From assembly GCA_963777435.1 (NCBI GenBank), contig CAVZQT010000004.1, forward strand, positions 124,001 through 188,000: a stretch of DNA of 64,000 nucleotides. The letters are read 5' to 3'. The position numbers and the translations under genes are program-made. Below the pieces are notes generated by a model. It searched no databases and was not told where the DNA came from. It worked only from the letters and a program-made list of their open reading frames with translations. This stretch comes from AP-15 sp963777435. GTDB taxonomy: Bacteria > Pseudomonadota > Alphaproteobacteria > ATCC43930 > CGMCC-115725. Shown here in pieces: positions 42,799 to 51,315 of this stretch; positions within the stretch are counted from its first letter, which is position 1, and each line of letters starts with the position of its first letter.

Positions 42799-44511
42799 TT
42801 ACGGACCTCGACAAATCACGTTCAGCAATGCTTGGCGCCGCTCGACGGTGACGGCGTGCAATGCCCGCCCGACGGCCGCCGGCAATGCCGCCGGGTCCTC
42901 GACGCGCTCGCCATAACCACCGGCCGCGGCGCAGACCTGCTCGAAGGCCGGCAATTCGTCGAGATCGATCAACGGCGGCTTGTTGCTGCGCATCGCCTCG
43001 CCTCGCGGATACATGCCCTGTGTGGCTCGCCGCACGGCACCCCACATCGAATTGTTCATGATCACGAACAACACCGGCAAATCATGCGCCGCCGCGGCGT
43101 GATGCACCGCGACCGGGTTCCCGAACAAGTGCGAGCCGTCGCCCAAGGTGGCGATCACCAACCGGTCAGGCATGGCGAGCTTTGCGCCCAATGCCGCACC
43201 ACCGCCCCAGCCAAGGCCCGAGGCCGGGCTCGACCCGAAATAGGTTCCGGGCAGGTTCGAGCCGCAATATTCCGGCATCAGCGTGTATTCGTTGACCAGG
43301 ATCGCATCCTCGGGCTTGGCGTCGGCGATGCAGGCGCTGGCCCAGGCCATGTGGATCGGGCGCATCCCCGCCACCGTCTCACGGGTTTTGCGCCAACTCG
43401 CCTGCTGCGCTTCTCGCAGCGTCGCTACTCGCTGACGCCGCGCCGCGATCGCGTCCGGCGTCGCATACCGCTCTAGTGCTGCCGCGAGCGCCGGCAATGC
43501 CGCGGCCGGTGCGCCGGTCACCGCGAGATCGCACGGGAAGCCGCGAATCGGGTAGCGCTGGAACAGCGGATCGACACCCAGATGAACCACTCGGCATTGC
43601 TGCCGCGGCGCCTTCAGGCTGGGGACCCAAGGCACGTCGCATTCCAGCACCAGGATCGCGTCGGCATCCTCAAGATAAGGCCCGGCGTCATAACCGAGAT
43701 GGCAAGGGTGGTTGGCCGGCAATGATAAATGGCGCGGCCGATGCTGCACCACCGGTAATGCGAAGCGCTCGGCGAGATTGGCGAGGGCGGCGACCGCGCC
43801 CGGATCGCGGCCGGCGCTGGCAGTGATAATTAACGGATGGTTGGCTCCGGCCAGAATGCGGGACGCCTCGTCGATCGCATTCGCATCGGGGCCGGGCGGC
43901 GCCGCCGCCACCCGCCGCGAGGGCGTGTCGTAGGCAAAGCCAGGCAGCGGCTCGGCCAGCACCTCGCGCGGCAACGACAGGTAGACGGGGCCTTTCGGCT
44001 CGCTGGTGGCGACGGCGAGAGCGCGATCGACAACGGTTTCGAGCTGCTCGCCGTTTCTCAGCTCGTAATCCCATTTGACGAGCTCGCGGACCATGCCGGC
44101 CTGGTCGAACATCTCCTGCGCCCAGTGGATGTAGACGTCGCGCGCCCCGGGCAAACCCGCTTCGGTTAGTGGCGAGCGGCCGGCGGTGAACAGCATCGGC
44201 ACGTTGTCGCGCGCAGCGTTAAACACCCCGCACACGCCGTTTGCGGTGCCAACGCTGACATGGACCATGACCGCCGGCACCCGGCCGGTGGCAATCGCCC
44301 AGCCATGCGCCATCGACAACGCCAGGTTTTCATGCGTCGCGAGCACCGGCTTTGGCGCCGGCGTGCCGGTGCGCGCCGCCTTGGCGAAGGCTTCGACCAA
44401 TGGCGCGAAATCGGTGCCGGCATTGGCGAACAAATATTCGACACCGCGCTCGGCCAACAGGGTCAGATATGCCTCGGCGACGCTGTCGACCGTCATTTCC
44501 TTCCGCGCCAT
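42799..44511 (-). CDS. Thiamine diphosphate-dependent enzyme (acetolactate-synthase-like)
   Basis: A 570-residue three-domain ThDP enzyme. The N-terminal pyrimidine domain has 'GVEYLFANAGTDFAPLVEAF' and the catalytic Glu in 'VLATHENLALSMAHGWAIAT'. A central domain covers about residues 200-340. The C-terminal PP domain has 'LVIATLGDGSHLFGNPVAVH' with GDG and the distal 'FVIMNNSMW' (Asn motif). The family includes acetolactate synthase, benzoylformate decarboxylase and oxalyl-CoA decarboxylase. The exact substrate cannot be told. It lies on the same strand as, and 39 bp downstream of, the phosphatase-fold gene. Confidence 0.88.
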   Translation of the reverse strand: MARKEMTVDSVAEAYLTLLAERGVEYLFANAGTDFAPLVEAFAKAARTGTPAPKPVLATHENLALSMAHGWAIATGRVPAVMVHVSVGTANGVCGVFNAARDNVPMLFTAGRSPLTEAGLPGARDVYIHWAQEMFDQAGMVRELVKWDYELRNGEQLETVVDRALAVATSEPKGPVYLSLPREVLAEPLPGFAYDTPSRRVAAAPPGPDANAIDEASRILAGANHPLIITASAGRDPGAVAALANLAERFALPVVQHRPRHLSLPANHPCHLGYDAGPYLEDADAILVLECDVPWVPSLKAPRQQCRVVHLGVDPLFQRYPIRGFPCDLAVTGAPAAALPALAAALERYATPDAIAARRQRVATLREAQQASWRKTRETVAGMRPIHMAWASACIADAKPEDAILVNEYTLMPEYCGSNLPGTYFGSSPASGLGWGGGAALGAKLAMPDRLVIATLGDGSHLFGNPVAVHHAAAAHDLPVLFVIMNNSMWGAVRRATQGMYPRGEAMRSNKPPLIDLDELPAFEQVCAAAGGYGERVEDPAALPAAVGRALHAVTVERRQALLNVICRGP

Positions 44512-44550
44512 CCTTCACCTCCGGGACATGTCCATGATTCTTTGCGGACG

Positions 44551-45846
44551 CTAGGCTTGTGAATTGGGCTGCACGCTTGCGGCAAAATTTCGAGGTAGGG
44601 GGTGGCCGTCGAAGCCGTCGACGGAGAGACCGAGATGGCGCAGCACGGTCGGCGCGATGTCGACGAGCGAGGTGCGCCCGCGACGAGGGCCGGCGCTAAA
44701 TCCGCCTCCAGAGACGAATAGAAACGGGCGCTGTTCGTTAATGCCGAGCCCGCCATGCTGGCCAAAGCCAGTGATGTCCTGCCCGGACGAGTCGCGTACG
44801 ATGTGGCTGTGGCCCAAGACGCCATGCGGGTTCACCCGATCATCCGCTTTCATCGTGATCGCGATGCGCGCCCGCGACCCGGTCGGCAGGCCCGTCTCGG
44901 CAAGCCCGTCGCCGGTGAATACCCATCCGACCCAATCCTGGACTTCGAGCAAGCGCACGACGTCCGCAACACCCGCGCTTTCCGGCTCTGTAAAATAAAT
45001 CAATGCCGCCGTACCATTGGGCGCAACCACGACATCCGAGGAGCCCGGCCCGCCCTTCAGACCGGCATCGATCAGAAGCCCGTCGAGATCGATCGTCTCG
45101 GCGACGGTCTCCATGCCGTGATCGGAGCCGACGACGAATAGGATATCCTCGCCGCCGGGGTCTAGCCGGGCCACGGTCTCGGCAACACGGCGTACGTTCG
45201 CGTCGGCCGCAGCGATTGCGCGACGATGCTCGGGCGAACCCAAGGGCGTATGGTGGCCGGTGTAATCGGGTTCGGACAGCCACAACATCGCCAGTGCCGG
45301 CGTGCGATCTTGCAACACCTCGGCGCAAAAGCGCTCGGTAACGGCATTGTCGCCGGCCGCGCCTTTGCCAACCGCCAACCCCTCCGCGGCGGGCAACGGA
45401 CGCCGGCCGGGACCGAAACTGCCGGCGGCGTTGTAAACCCACCCGTAACCATCGGGGTCGAGGAAATAGGCGGCACCCGGCGACACGTTGGAGAACGCGA
45501 TCGCGGTGTCGCCCGCGCGCGTCACTCGCTCGGCCATGGTCGGCACGTGCAAGGTGCGCCCGGTCGCGCGATGCAGCCGATCACGAAAATCGGGGGCTCC
45601 GACCGACAGGCAAACGAGCCCGTTGCCTTCATCGATCGCCATCGTGTTGCCGAGCAGACCGTGGCGCGCTGGCCGGCAGCCGGTGGCGATCGAGGCGGCA
45701 CTCGCCCGCGTGGTCGATGGAAACACACTGGTGTGATTGACAAATTGCGCCGAATTGCGCCCCAACTCGGTCAGGAATGGCGCATCTTCGGAGGTGATTA
45801 AGTCGCGGCGCAGGCTGTCGCAGATGACGATAACGGCGCGCTTCAT
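44551..45846 (-). CDS. Alkaline-phosphatase-superfamily hydrolase
   Basis: A 431-residue cytoplasmic-looking hydrolase of the nucleotide pyrophosphatase/phosphodiesterase type. 'VIVICDSLRRDLI' supplies an N-terminal metal-binding Asp, 'VFPSTTRASAASIATGCRPA' the nucleophile Thr/Ser, and 'LFVVGSDHGMETVAETIDLD' a second metal site, with 'FGQHGGLGINEQRPFLF' near the C-terminus. This is the pattern of phosphonoacetate-hydrolase-like and autotaxin-like enzymes, substrate unresolved. It overlaps the thioesterase gene by 4 bp and precedes the ThDP gene, suggesting a common pathway. Confidence 0.85.
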   Translation of the reverse strand: MKRAVIVICDSLRRDLITSEDAPFLTELGRNSAQFVNHTSVFPSTTRASAASIATGCRPARHGLLGNTMAIDEGNGLVCLSVGAPDFRDRLHRATGRTLHVPTMAERVTRAGDTAIAFSNVSPGAAYFLDPDGYGWVYNAAGSFGPGRRPLPAAEGLAVGKGAAGDNAVTERFCAEVLQDRTPALAMLWLSEPDYTGHHTPLGSPEHRRAIAAADANVRRVAETVARLDPGGEDILFVVGSDHGMETVAETIDLDGLLIDAGLKGGPGSSDVVVAPNGTAALIYFTEPESAGVADVVRLLEVQDWVGWVFTGDGLAETGLPTGSRARIAITMKADDRVNPHGVLGHSHIVRDSSGQDITGFGQHGGLGINEQRPFLFVSGGGFSAGPRRGRTSLVDIAPTVLRHLGLSVDGFDGHPLPRNFAASVQPNSQA

Positions 45847-46325
45847 GACGATGTCCTTTCGTTACCGCCGGTCTCGCGAGCGTCGGGGTCACGCGCCAGC
45901 ATAGCGCGGCGCAGCGGATCGGGCAGCGGCGTCTTTTCACCGGTGGCGTTAACGACAAGGATCAGCACCGCGCGGCCTTGCGCGCACAGACCCTGCCGCC
46001 ACACCGCATACTCCATTTCAAAGCTGGTGCGCCCCAGCCTTACCGTACGTGCGCTGACCAGAACTTCATCTCCATAGACGAGCGGCCGGTGATAGCGGAT
46101 GCCGGTCTCGGCGATAACCGGCCCCGGTGTACCGGCTAACAGCTCGGGCAGTTCGGCGGTTTCGAGATAGCGATTGCGCGCCTCCTCAAACCACTCGAAA
46201 TAAGCGCGATGGTTGGCATGACCGAACGGGTCGCATTCGCTCCACCGCACGCGATGATGGATCGCAAACCGCCACCCCGGCTCCACCCCAAACCGCGCCA
46301 ATACCGCCGCGTCCACCTCCGCCAT
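45843..46325 (-). CDS. Acyl-CoA thioesterase (4HBT/hotdog fold)
   Basis: A 160-residue hotdog thioesterase from ATG 46325; the longer frame upstream is not credible. The family segment 'RVRWSECDPFGHANHRAYFE' carries the conserved Asp and the Gly-His-Ala-Asn turn, followed by 'FEEARNRYLE' and 'GIRYHRPLVYGDEVLVSART'. It is the first gene of a leftward run with the phosphatase-fold and ThDP genes. Divergent from the MFS gene. Substrate unknown, possibly an aromatic or short acyl-CoA. Confidence 0.85.
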   Translation of the reverse strand: MAEVDAAVLARFGVEPGWRFAIHHRVRWSECDPFGHANHRAYFEWFEEARNRYLETAELPELLAGTPGPVIAETGIRYHRPLVYGDEVLVSARTVRLGRTSFEMEYAVWRQGLCAQGRAVLILVVNATGEKTPLPDPLRRAMLARDPDARETGGNERTSS

Positions 46326-46431
46326 TGCAAACTTCACTCGCAATGCAACCACGCTCGAACATCTTAAGTGCCGCCGGCCCGACCGCAAACAGCACGCTCG
46401 TCTCCGCACCAGTAACATGCGAGAGAAAGGG

Positions 46432-47784
46432 ATGACTGCGGCGATCGATAAGCGTGCACGACCGGCGGGCGGCGGGGGAACCTTGGCGCTGCTCGGTTCG
46501 CGGCGGTTCGGGCCGCTGTTCGCGGCGCAGTTCCTGTCGGCCTTTAACGACAATGCGGTGAAAAACGCGCTGGTGCTGATGATTGCTTACAGCACCGATG
46601 CCGCCTCGCAGAAATCGGCGGAGATCTTGATCCCGCTCGCCGGCGGGCTCTTTATTCTGCCGTTCTTTTTGTGCTCGGCGACCGCCGGCCAACTCGCCGA
46701 CCAGCACGACAAGGCATGGCTGATCCGGGTGATCAAGCTTTCCGAAATCGCGTTGATGATGGCCGCGGCGGGAGCCGTGCTGCTCGGCAGCGGTGCGGGC
46801 TTGCTGGTCATACTATGCTTGATGGGGATCGAGGCGGCGTTTCTGGGGCCGCTCAAATACGCGATCCTCCCCGATCTGCTGGCACCGCACGAGCTCCTCC
46901 TCGGCAACGCGCTGGTCGAGGCCGGCACGTTTATCGCGATCTTGCTCGGGACGATCGCCGGCGTGCTGATTGCCGGGCATCACGGGGCGGTCGTGGTCGC
47001 GGCGCTGATTACCATTGTGGCGCTCGCTGCTTGGGCATCGAGCCTGGCGATACCGGGCACCAGCCCGGCGGCGGCGCCCAGCCCTTTGGAATGGAACCTG
47101 TTTGCCGCGACCGCGCGCGTGATCCGCGAAGCCACACGCGAAAAGATCCCGTTCTGGTCGATGCTCGGGATTTCGTGGTTCTGGCTCGCCGGCGCGATTT
47201 ACCTGTCGCAATTCCCGGCCTATGTCCGATTTTCGCTCGGCGGTGAACAGGTCGTCGTGACCCTCTTCCTGACCGTCTTTACGATCGGGATTGCGATCGG
47301 TTCGCTGCTGTGCAGCCGCATCCTCGGCGGCCGGATCAGCGGGCGCACCGTGCCGTGGGGCGCTCTTGGCATCGCTCTATTCTCGATCGATCTATGGTGG
47401 GCGAGCCCGCAGGCCGCAGCGGGAGCGGGCAGCCTGGCCGGTCTGCGCGACTTCCTCGCATTCTCCGCGCATTGGCGGATACTCATCGATCTCCTGGGGA
47501 TCGCGGTTTCGGGTGGCATCTTTATCGTGCCGCTTTACGTCTTGCTGCAAGCCGCGAGCGCACGCGCCCAGCGTGCCCGGGCAATCGCTGCCAACAATGT
47601 GATCAACGCCGCGGCGATGGTGATTGCCGCGGTCGCGACGATGGCGCTAATCGCGCTCGGGGTCAGCGTTCCCGGGCTGTTTCTGCTGACCGGGGGCGCC
47701 ACCCTGATCGTCGCCGCCTGTTTCTGGCGGCTGCAATCGAGATTGATACTGCGGCCGATCGAATTCGAGGGAGATAGACCATGA
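46432..47784 (+). CDS. MFS transporter (LplT-like)
   Basis: A 450-residue protein with about 12 hydrophobic segments. ATG 46432 after GAGAAAGGG is preferred over ATG 46417. The N-terminus 'RFGPLFAAQFLSAFNDNAVK' and 'GQLADQHDKAWLIRVIK' match the MFS subgroup containing lysophospholipid transporter LplT and the transporter half of bifunctional acyltransferase proteins. No acyltransferase domain is attached here. The 3' end overlaps the dehydrogenase remnant by 4 bp. Confidence 0.85.
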   Translation: MTAAIDKRARPAGGGGTLALLGSRRFGPLFAAQFLSAFNDNAVKNALVLMIAYSTDAASQKSAEILIPLAGGLFILPFFLCSATAGQLADQHDKAWLIRVIKLSEIALMMAAAGAVLLGSGAGLLVILCLMGIEAAFLGPLKYAILPDLLAPHELLLGNALVEAGTFIAILLGTIAGVLIAGHHGAVVVAALITIVALAAWASSLAIPGTSPAAAPSPLEWNLFAATARVIREATREKIPFWSMLGISWFWLAGAIYLSQFPAYVRFSLGGEQVVVTLFLTVFTIGIAIGSLLCSRILGGRISGRTVPWGALGIALFSIDLWWASPQAAAGAGSLAGLRDFLAFSAHWRILIDLLGIAVSGGIFIVPLYVLLQAASARAQRARAIAANNVINAAAMVIAAVATMALIALGVSVPGLFLLTGGATLIVAACFWRLQSRLILRPIEFEGDRP

Positions 47785-47879
47785 CCGCAGCCGCCGCCGG
47801 TCTTTTCGCCTTTCACCTCGACGGCAAAGTGCCTCTCATTACCGGACGCACCCTCGCGGTGGAGGGCGGTTTTCGGTAA
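47781..47879 (+). pseudogene. Remnant of a short-chain dehydrogenase (internal deletion)
   Basis: A 32-codon frame starts with a proper GAGGGAG ribosome-binding site and an ATG overlapping the MFS stop. Residues 9-22 (FAFHLDGKVPLITG) are the N-terminus of a classical SDR enzyme up to the first Gly of TGxxxGxG. The rest (RTLAVEGGFR, then stop) is the typical SDR C-terminus. About 220-230 residues between are gone. Both normal junction points contain Ile-Thr-Gly, so recombination across short repeated ITG codons could explain the deletion. Not functional as an oxidoreductase. Confidence 0.75.
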
Positions 47880-48357
47880 TGAGCGCGCGCATCAGGCTCG
47901 GCAAAAACGCCAGCGTCTCCCGCAGCGCCTGCACGGTGTCAAGCATTGCGGATGACGAGCTGACGCCCGAGCAGCCGACCACCTCGACACCGGCAATGCA
48001 GAACAGCAGCGCCGCACGCGGCAAATGGGCCTTATCGCTGACCAGGATCACCGTCCGCCAGCCGCGGCCGCGCAATAATCGCGCGGTCTCGCGGGCATTG
48101 CCGAGGGTATCGCGCGAATATGGCTCGATCAGCAGTGCTGCCTCCGGAACGCCGGCCGTCACCGCCAACCGGCGCATGATCTCGGCCTCGGCCGTCGCTC
48201 CGCGGCCGCCGCCCGACAAAACCAGCGCCGGCGCCAGGCCTTGCCGCAACAGCTCGACCGCGCGATCGACGCGTCGGCGTAGCCGCGATGATGACGGGCA
48301 GCCCAAGACGACAATGGCTTGAGCCTGCTCCGCCCGAGCCTTCGCCGATCCCGGCAT
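47839..48357 (-). CDS. YdcF/ElyC family protein (DUF218)
   Basis: A 172-residue protein with 'QAIVVLGCPSSSRLRRRVDR', 'APALVLSGGGRGATAEAEIM', 'LIEPYSRDTLGNARETARLL' and 'VILVSDKAHLPRAALLF', the DUF218 pattern of YdcF/ElyC proteins (envelope-linked, function poorly defined). No membrane segment is visible, unlike ElyC. It overlaps the end of the SDR relic on the other strand. No clear ribosome-binding site. Confidence 0.85.
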   Translation of the reverse strand: MPGSAKARAEQAQAIVVLGCPSSSRLRRRVDRAVELLRQGLAPALVLSGGGRGATAEAEIMRRLAVTAGVPEAALLIEPYSRDTLGNARETARLLRGRGWRTVILVSDKAHLPRAALLFCIAGVEVVGCSGVSSSSAMLDTVQALRETLAFLPSLMRALITENRPPPRGCVR

Positions 48358-48378
48358 TCTCGGAATCGGCGAGCGGGC

Positions 48379-49230
48379 CTATTCGGAAGTAAAGCCCCGG
48401 GAACGAAGGTAAGCCGGGAAAGTTTCACCTTCCGGCTGTGCGGCGGCTTGGCGGGATTTGTCTTCGGACCACCCGTAAAAATCGGCGTAGCCGAAGATGT
48501 CCGCGGCGCGTTGCTGCTCGCGCGGCGGCGAATAACGGGCGGCGCGTCGCCGGTCGTAAGCCGCCACGTCTTCGGCAAGACCGGCGTCGTCATAGCGGTC
48601 GGTGTGCACCGTCACTGCAAGTGGCAGCCGCATGCTGACAAATCCCTCGGCGGCGGGGTAACCGACGCACAAACCGGCGACCGGGAAGACCTTGTTCGGC
48701 AATTCCAGAATATGGGCGACCGCATCCGCATGGTTGCGCAATGCGCTGATCGGACAGCAGCCGAGGCCGGCGGTTTCCGCCGCCAGAATAAAGGTTTGCA
48801 TAACGAGGGCCACATCGACCGCGGCGTTGAAAAAGCCTTCAAGCCGGCTGTTGTCGATCGGGTGCCCGCGCTGCTCGCCAATTTGCTCAAGCCGCCGCGC
48901 ATCGCCGCAAAACACCAAAAACACCGGCGCCGTGCCGATCCACAGCATATCCGGGATCAATGCTGCAAGCCGCTCGCGCCGCTCTGGCTCGGCGACACGG
49001 ATCACCGAAGCCTGCTGAAAGTCGGATTTTGACGACGCCGAAAATGCCGCCCCAAGGAGCAGCCTCAGCAAACCCTCTGGCACCAGGCGCGGCGCATAGC
49101 GGCGGTGGGTGCGGCGCAACATGACTTGCCGCAGCCAAGCGATATCGGGGCCGCCTTCCGAAAGCTCAGCCGGCATCCCAAATCGGGCATGCCATTCGGC
49201 GTCATAATCTGCAGTCATCGGCGCACTCAA
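48379..49230 (-). CDS. Nitroreductase family protein
   Basis: A 283-residue FMN-binding nitroreductase fold. 'LRQVMLRRTHRRYAPRLVPE' contains the Arg-rich FMN phosphate loop. 'LLLGAAFSASSKSDFQQASV' and 'AAVDVALVMQTFILAAETAG' follow, then 'LGCCPISALRNHADAVAHIL' and 'KVFPVAGLCVGYPA'. The pattern resembles NfsA-like or BluB-type enzymes, substrate undetermined. It lies 21 bp upstream of the YdcF-like gene on the same strand. Confidence 0.87.
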   Translation of the reverse strand: MSAPMTADYDAEWHARFGMPAELSEGGPDIAWLRQVMLRRTHRRYAPRLVPEGLLRLLLGAAFSASSKSDFQQASVIRVAEPERRERLAALIPDMLWIGTAPVFLVFCGDARRLEQIGEQRGHPIDNSRLEGFFNAAVDVALVMQTFILAAETAGLGCCPISALRNHADAVAHILELPNKVFPVAGLCVGYPAAEGFVSMRLPLAVTVHTDRYDDAGLAEDVAAYDRRRAARYSPPREQQRAADIFGYADFYGWSEDKSRQAAAQPEGETFPAYLRSRGFTSE

Positions 49231-49369
49231 AGGCTGTTAATGCACCCCAAGTCGCTATGGCCGGGATCCGCGCGACCATGCTCGTTTGTCGAGAGGGGGC
49301 CTTCGGTTTTAAAGGCTTGGATGCCCGTATCAGGTCCGGGCACAGCGTGTCCCAGGCCTCGTCGGTCTA

Positions 49370-50305
49370 CTATGCCGGGACGAGGCGACCGATCTCGTCC
49401 GCCTCGAAAGTATAACGGCGGCTGCAGAACTCGCAGGTAACGGTGGTGACCCGCTCCTTTTGCATGTCGTCGAGTTCGTCGGCGGGAAAGGCGCGCAGGA
49501 TCGTTTCGATCCGCTCGCGCGAGCAGCGGCAGCGCGCTTCGAGCGGGTGGGTGTCATAGACGCGCACGCCGTCTTCGTGAAACAAGCGGAACAGCAGCCG
49601 ATGCGGAGTGAGTTCGGGATCGATCAGCTCATCGGATGTCGCCGAGCTCATCAGCACCATCGAGCGCCGCCAGCCGTCTTCGACATCATCGGCGATGACG
49701 CCATAGCCGCCCTCGGGCGGCACCCGCTGCAGCATCAATCCGCCGGCGCGCCAGGTATGTCCGGCGCCGGTCTGGCCGACCGCCAGTTTGATGCCGGCCT
49801 GGATCTGCTCCGATTGCCGGAAATAATGCTGCGCGCAATCCGCCAAAGTGGCGCCGGCCAGCTCGACGATGCCTTGATAACGGTCGGTCTCCTCGCCCTG
49901 ATCGACGGTGAATGCGATATAGCCGCCGCCGAGCAGCCGCGGCACCGACAGGCCCGCGCCTGCGCCTTCCGCCGCCGCGCTGACAGCATCGAGCTTGGCC
50001 TGATCGTACTGGGCATAGCCGCGCACCGCACCATCGGTCGACACATCCGCGACCATCAGCCGGATCGGCCCGTCGCCTTTGGTCTGCAGGGTAAAGATGC
50101 CGTCATATTTGAGCGCACCGGCGAGGACGACCGCCAACGTGATTGCCTCGCCCAGCATCGCCGCCACCAGCGCGGGATAGGCGTGCTGCGACAGGATACG
50201 ATCGATCGCCGGGCCGAGCCGGACCAGCCTTCCGCGCAATGCAAACGGGTCGATGCGGAAAGGCTGCACAAGATCGTCGGGGACCGATTGGGTAGGCGCA
50301 CTCAC
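49370..50305 (-). CDS. hslO: Redox-regulated chaperone Hsp33 (HslO)
   Basis: Hsp33 is a cytosolic holdase activated by disulfide formation. The 311-residue protein has 'DDLVQPFRIDPFALRGRLVR', 'LTLQTKGDGPIRLMVADVST'-like and 'LVQRVPPEGGYG'-like segments, and C-terminal Zn-binding Cys pairs Cys-x-Cys ('LEARCRCSRERIETIL') and Cys-x-x-Cys ('VTCEFCSRRYTFEADEI'). It follows argF on the same strand at 62 bp, a common alphaproteobacterial order. Confidence 0.95.
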   Translation of the reverse strand: MSAPTQSVPDDLVQPFRIDPFALRGRLVRLGPAIDRILSQHAYPALVAAMLGEAITLAVVLAGALKYDGIFTLQTKGDGPIRLMVADVSTDGAVRGYAQYDQAKLDAVSAAAEGAGAGLSVPRLLGGGYIAFTVDQGEETDRYQGIVELAGATLADCAQHYFRQSEQIQAGIKLAVGQTGAGHTWRAGGLMLQRVPPEGGYGVIADDVEDGWRRSMVLMSSATSDELIDPELTPHRLLFRLFHEDGVRVYDTHPLEARCRCSRERIETILRAFPADELDDMQKERVTTVTCEFCSRRYTFEADEIGRLVPA

Positions 50306-50367
50306 GATTGGCTATCCTCTTTCGTCGCTGCGAGGCGCAATGCCGCGACATGGTGGACGCAGATGGC

Positions 50368-51315
50368 TCAGCCAAGACACCAGGTCAAGATCCCCTTTTG
50401 CGCGTGCAAGCGGTTTTCCGCCTCGTCCCAGACCACCGATTGCGGCCCGTCGACAACCGCGGCGGTGACCTCCTCGCCGCGCTTGACCGGCAGGCAATGC
50501 ATAAAGATGGCGTCGGGCTTCGCGAATGCCATCAGCACCTCGTCGACCCGATACGGGGCGAGCAGATTGTGGCGTGTTCCTGCAGCCTTGTCGCCCATCG
50601 ACACCCAAGTGTCGGTGACCACGCAATCCGCCCCGGCGACCGCGTCGCGCGGCTCGGTCGTCAGGCTGACACGCCCACCCTCGCGCGCCGCCCATTCGAG
50701 CAGAGCCGGGTTTGGCGACAGGGCCTCGGGACAGGCAAGCCGCAGTTCAAGGCCGAACCGTACCGCGGCGTGCACCCAGCTCGCCGCGACATTGTTCCCG
50801 TCCCCGCTCCAGGCGACGACCTTGCCGGAGAGCGGCCCCTTCTTTTCCTGCAAGGTCATCACGTCAGCCATGATCTGGCAGGGATGCGACGCATCGGTCA
50901 GGCCATTGATCACGGGTACGGTGGCGTGCTTGGCCAGTTCCTTGAGCTTATCCGCCAGATTGGTGCGGATCATGATCGCGTCGACATAGCGCGACAACAC
51001 TCGCGCGGTATCGGCGACGGTCTCGCCGCGGCCGAGCTGGCTGTCGGCCGTATTCAAAAAGATCGTGTCGCCCCCAAGCTGGCGCATCGCGACCTCGAAC
51101 GAGACGCGCGTTCGGGTCGACGGTTTCTCAAAGATCATCGCCAAGGTCTTGCCGGCGAGCGGGCGATCGCGCCGACCGTTTTTGTAGGCATTCGCGACAT
51201 CGAGAATGCCGCGCAGATCGGCGACCTCGAGCTGATCAATGTCGAGGAAATGGCGCGGCGAGAGCCCGCCCTCGACCAGCGCCGGCTCGCGCGCGATCCG
51301 CCTTACGCCGACCAT
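50368..51315 (-). CDS. argF: Ornithine carbamoyltransferase
   Basis: ArgF makes citrulline from ornithine and carbamoyl phosphate. The 315-residue protein has the carbamoyl-phosphate loop in 'IFEKPSTRTRVSFEVAMRQL' (STRTR), 'LSRYVDAIMIRT', 'VINGLTDASHPCQIMADVMT' (HPCQ) and the ornithine-binding 'FMHCLPVKRGEEV' (HCLP). It overlaps argD by 13 bp and forms an argD-argF-hslO unit. Confidence 0.97.
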   Translation of the reverse strand: MVGVRRIAREPALVEGGLSPRHFLDIDQLEVADLRGILDVANAYKNGRRDRPLAGKTLAMIFEKPSTRTRVSFEVAMRQLGGDTIFLNTADSQLGRGETVADTARVLSRYVDAIMIRTNLADKLKELAKHATVPVINGLTDASHPCQIMADVMTLQEKKGPLSGKVVAWSGDGNNVAASWVHAAVRFGLELRLACPEALSPNPALLEWAAREGGRVSLTTEPRDAVAGADCVVTDTWVSMGDKAAGTRHNLLAPYRVDEVLMAFAKPDAIFMHCLPVKRGEEVTAAVVDGPQSVVWDEAENRLHAQKGILTWCLG

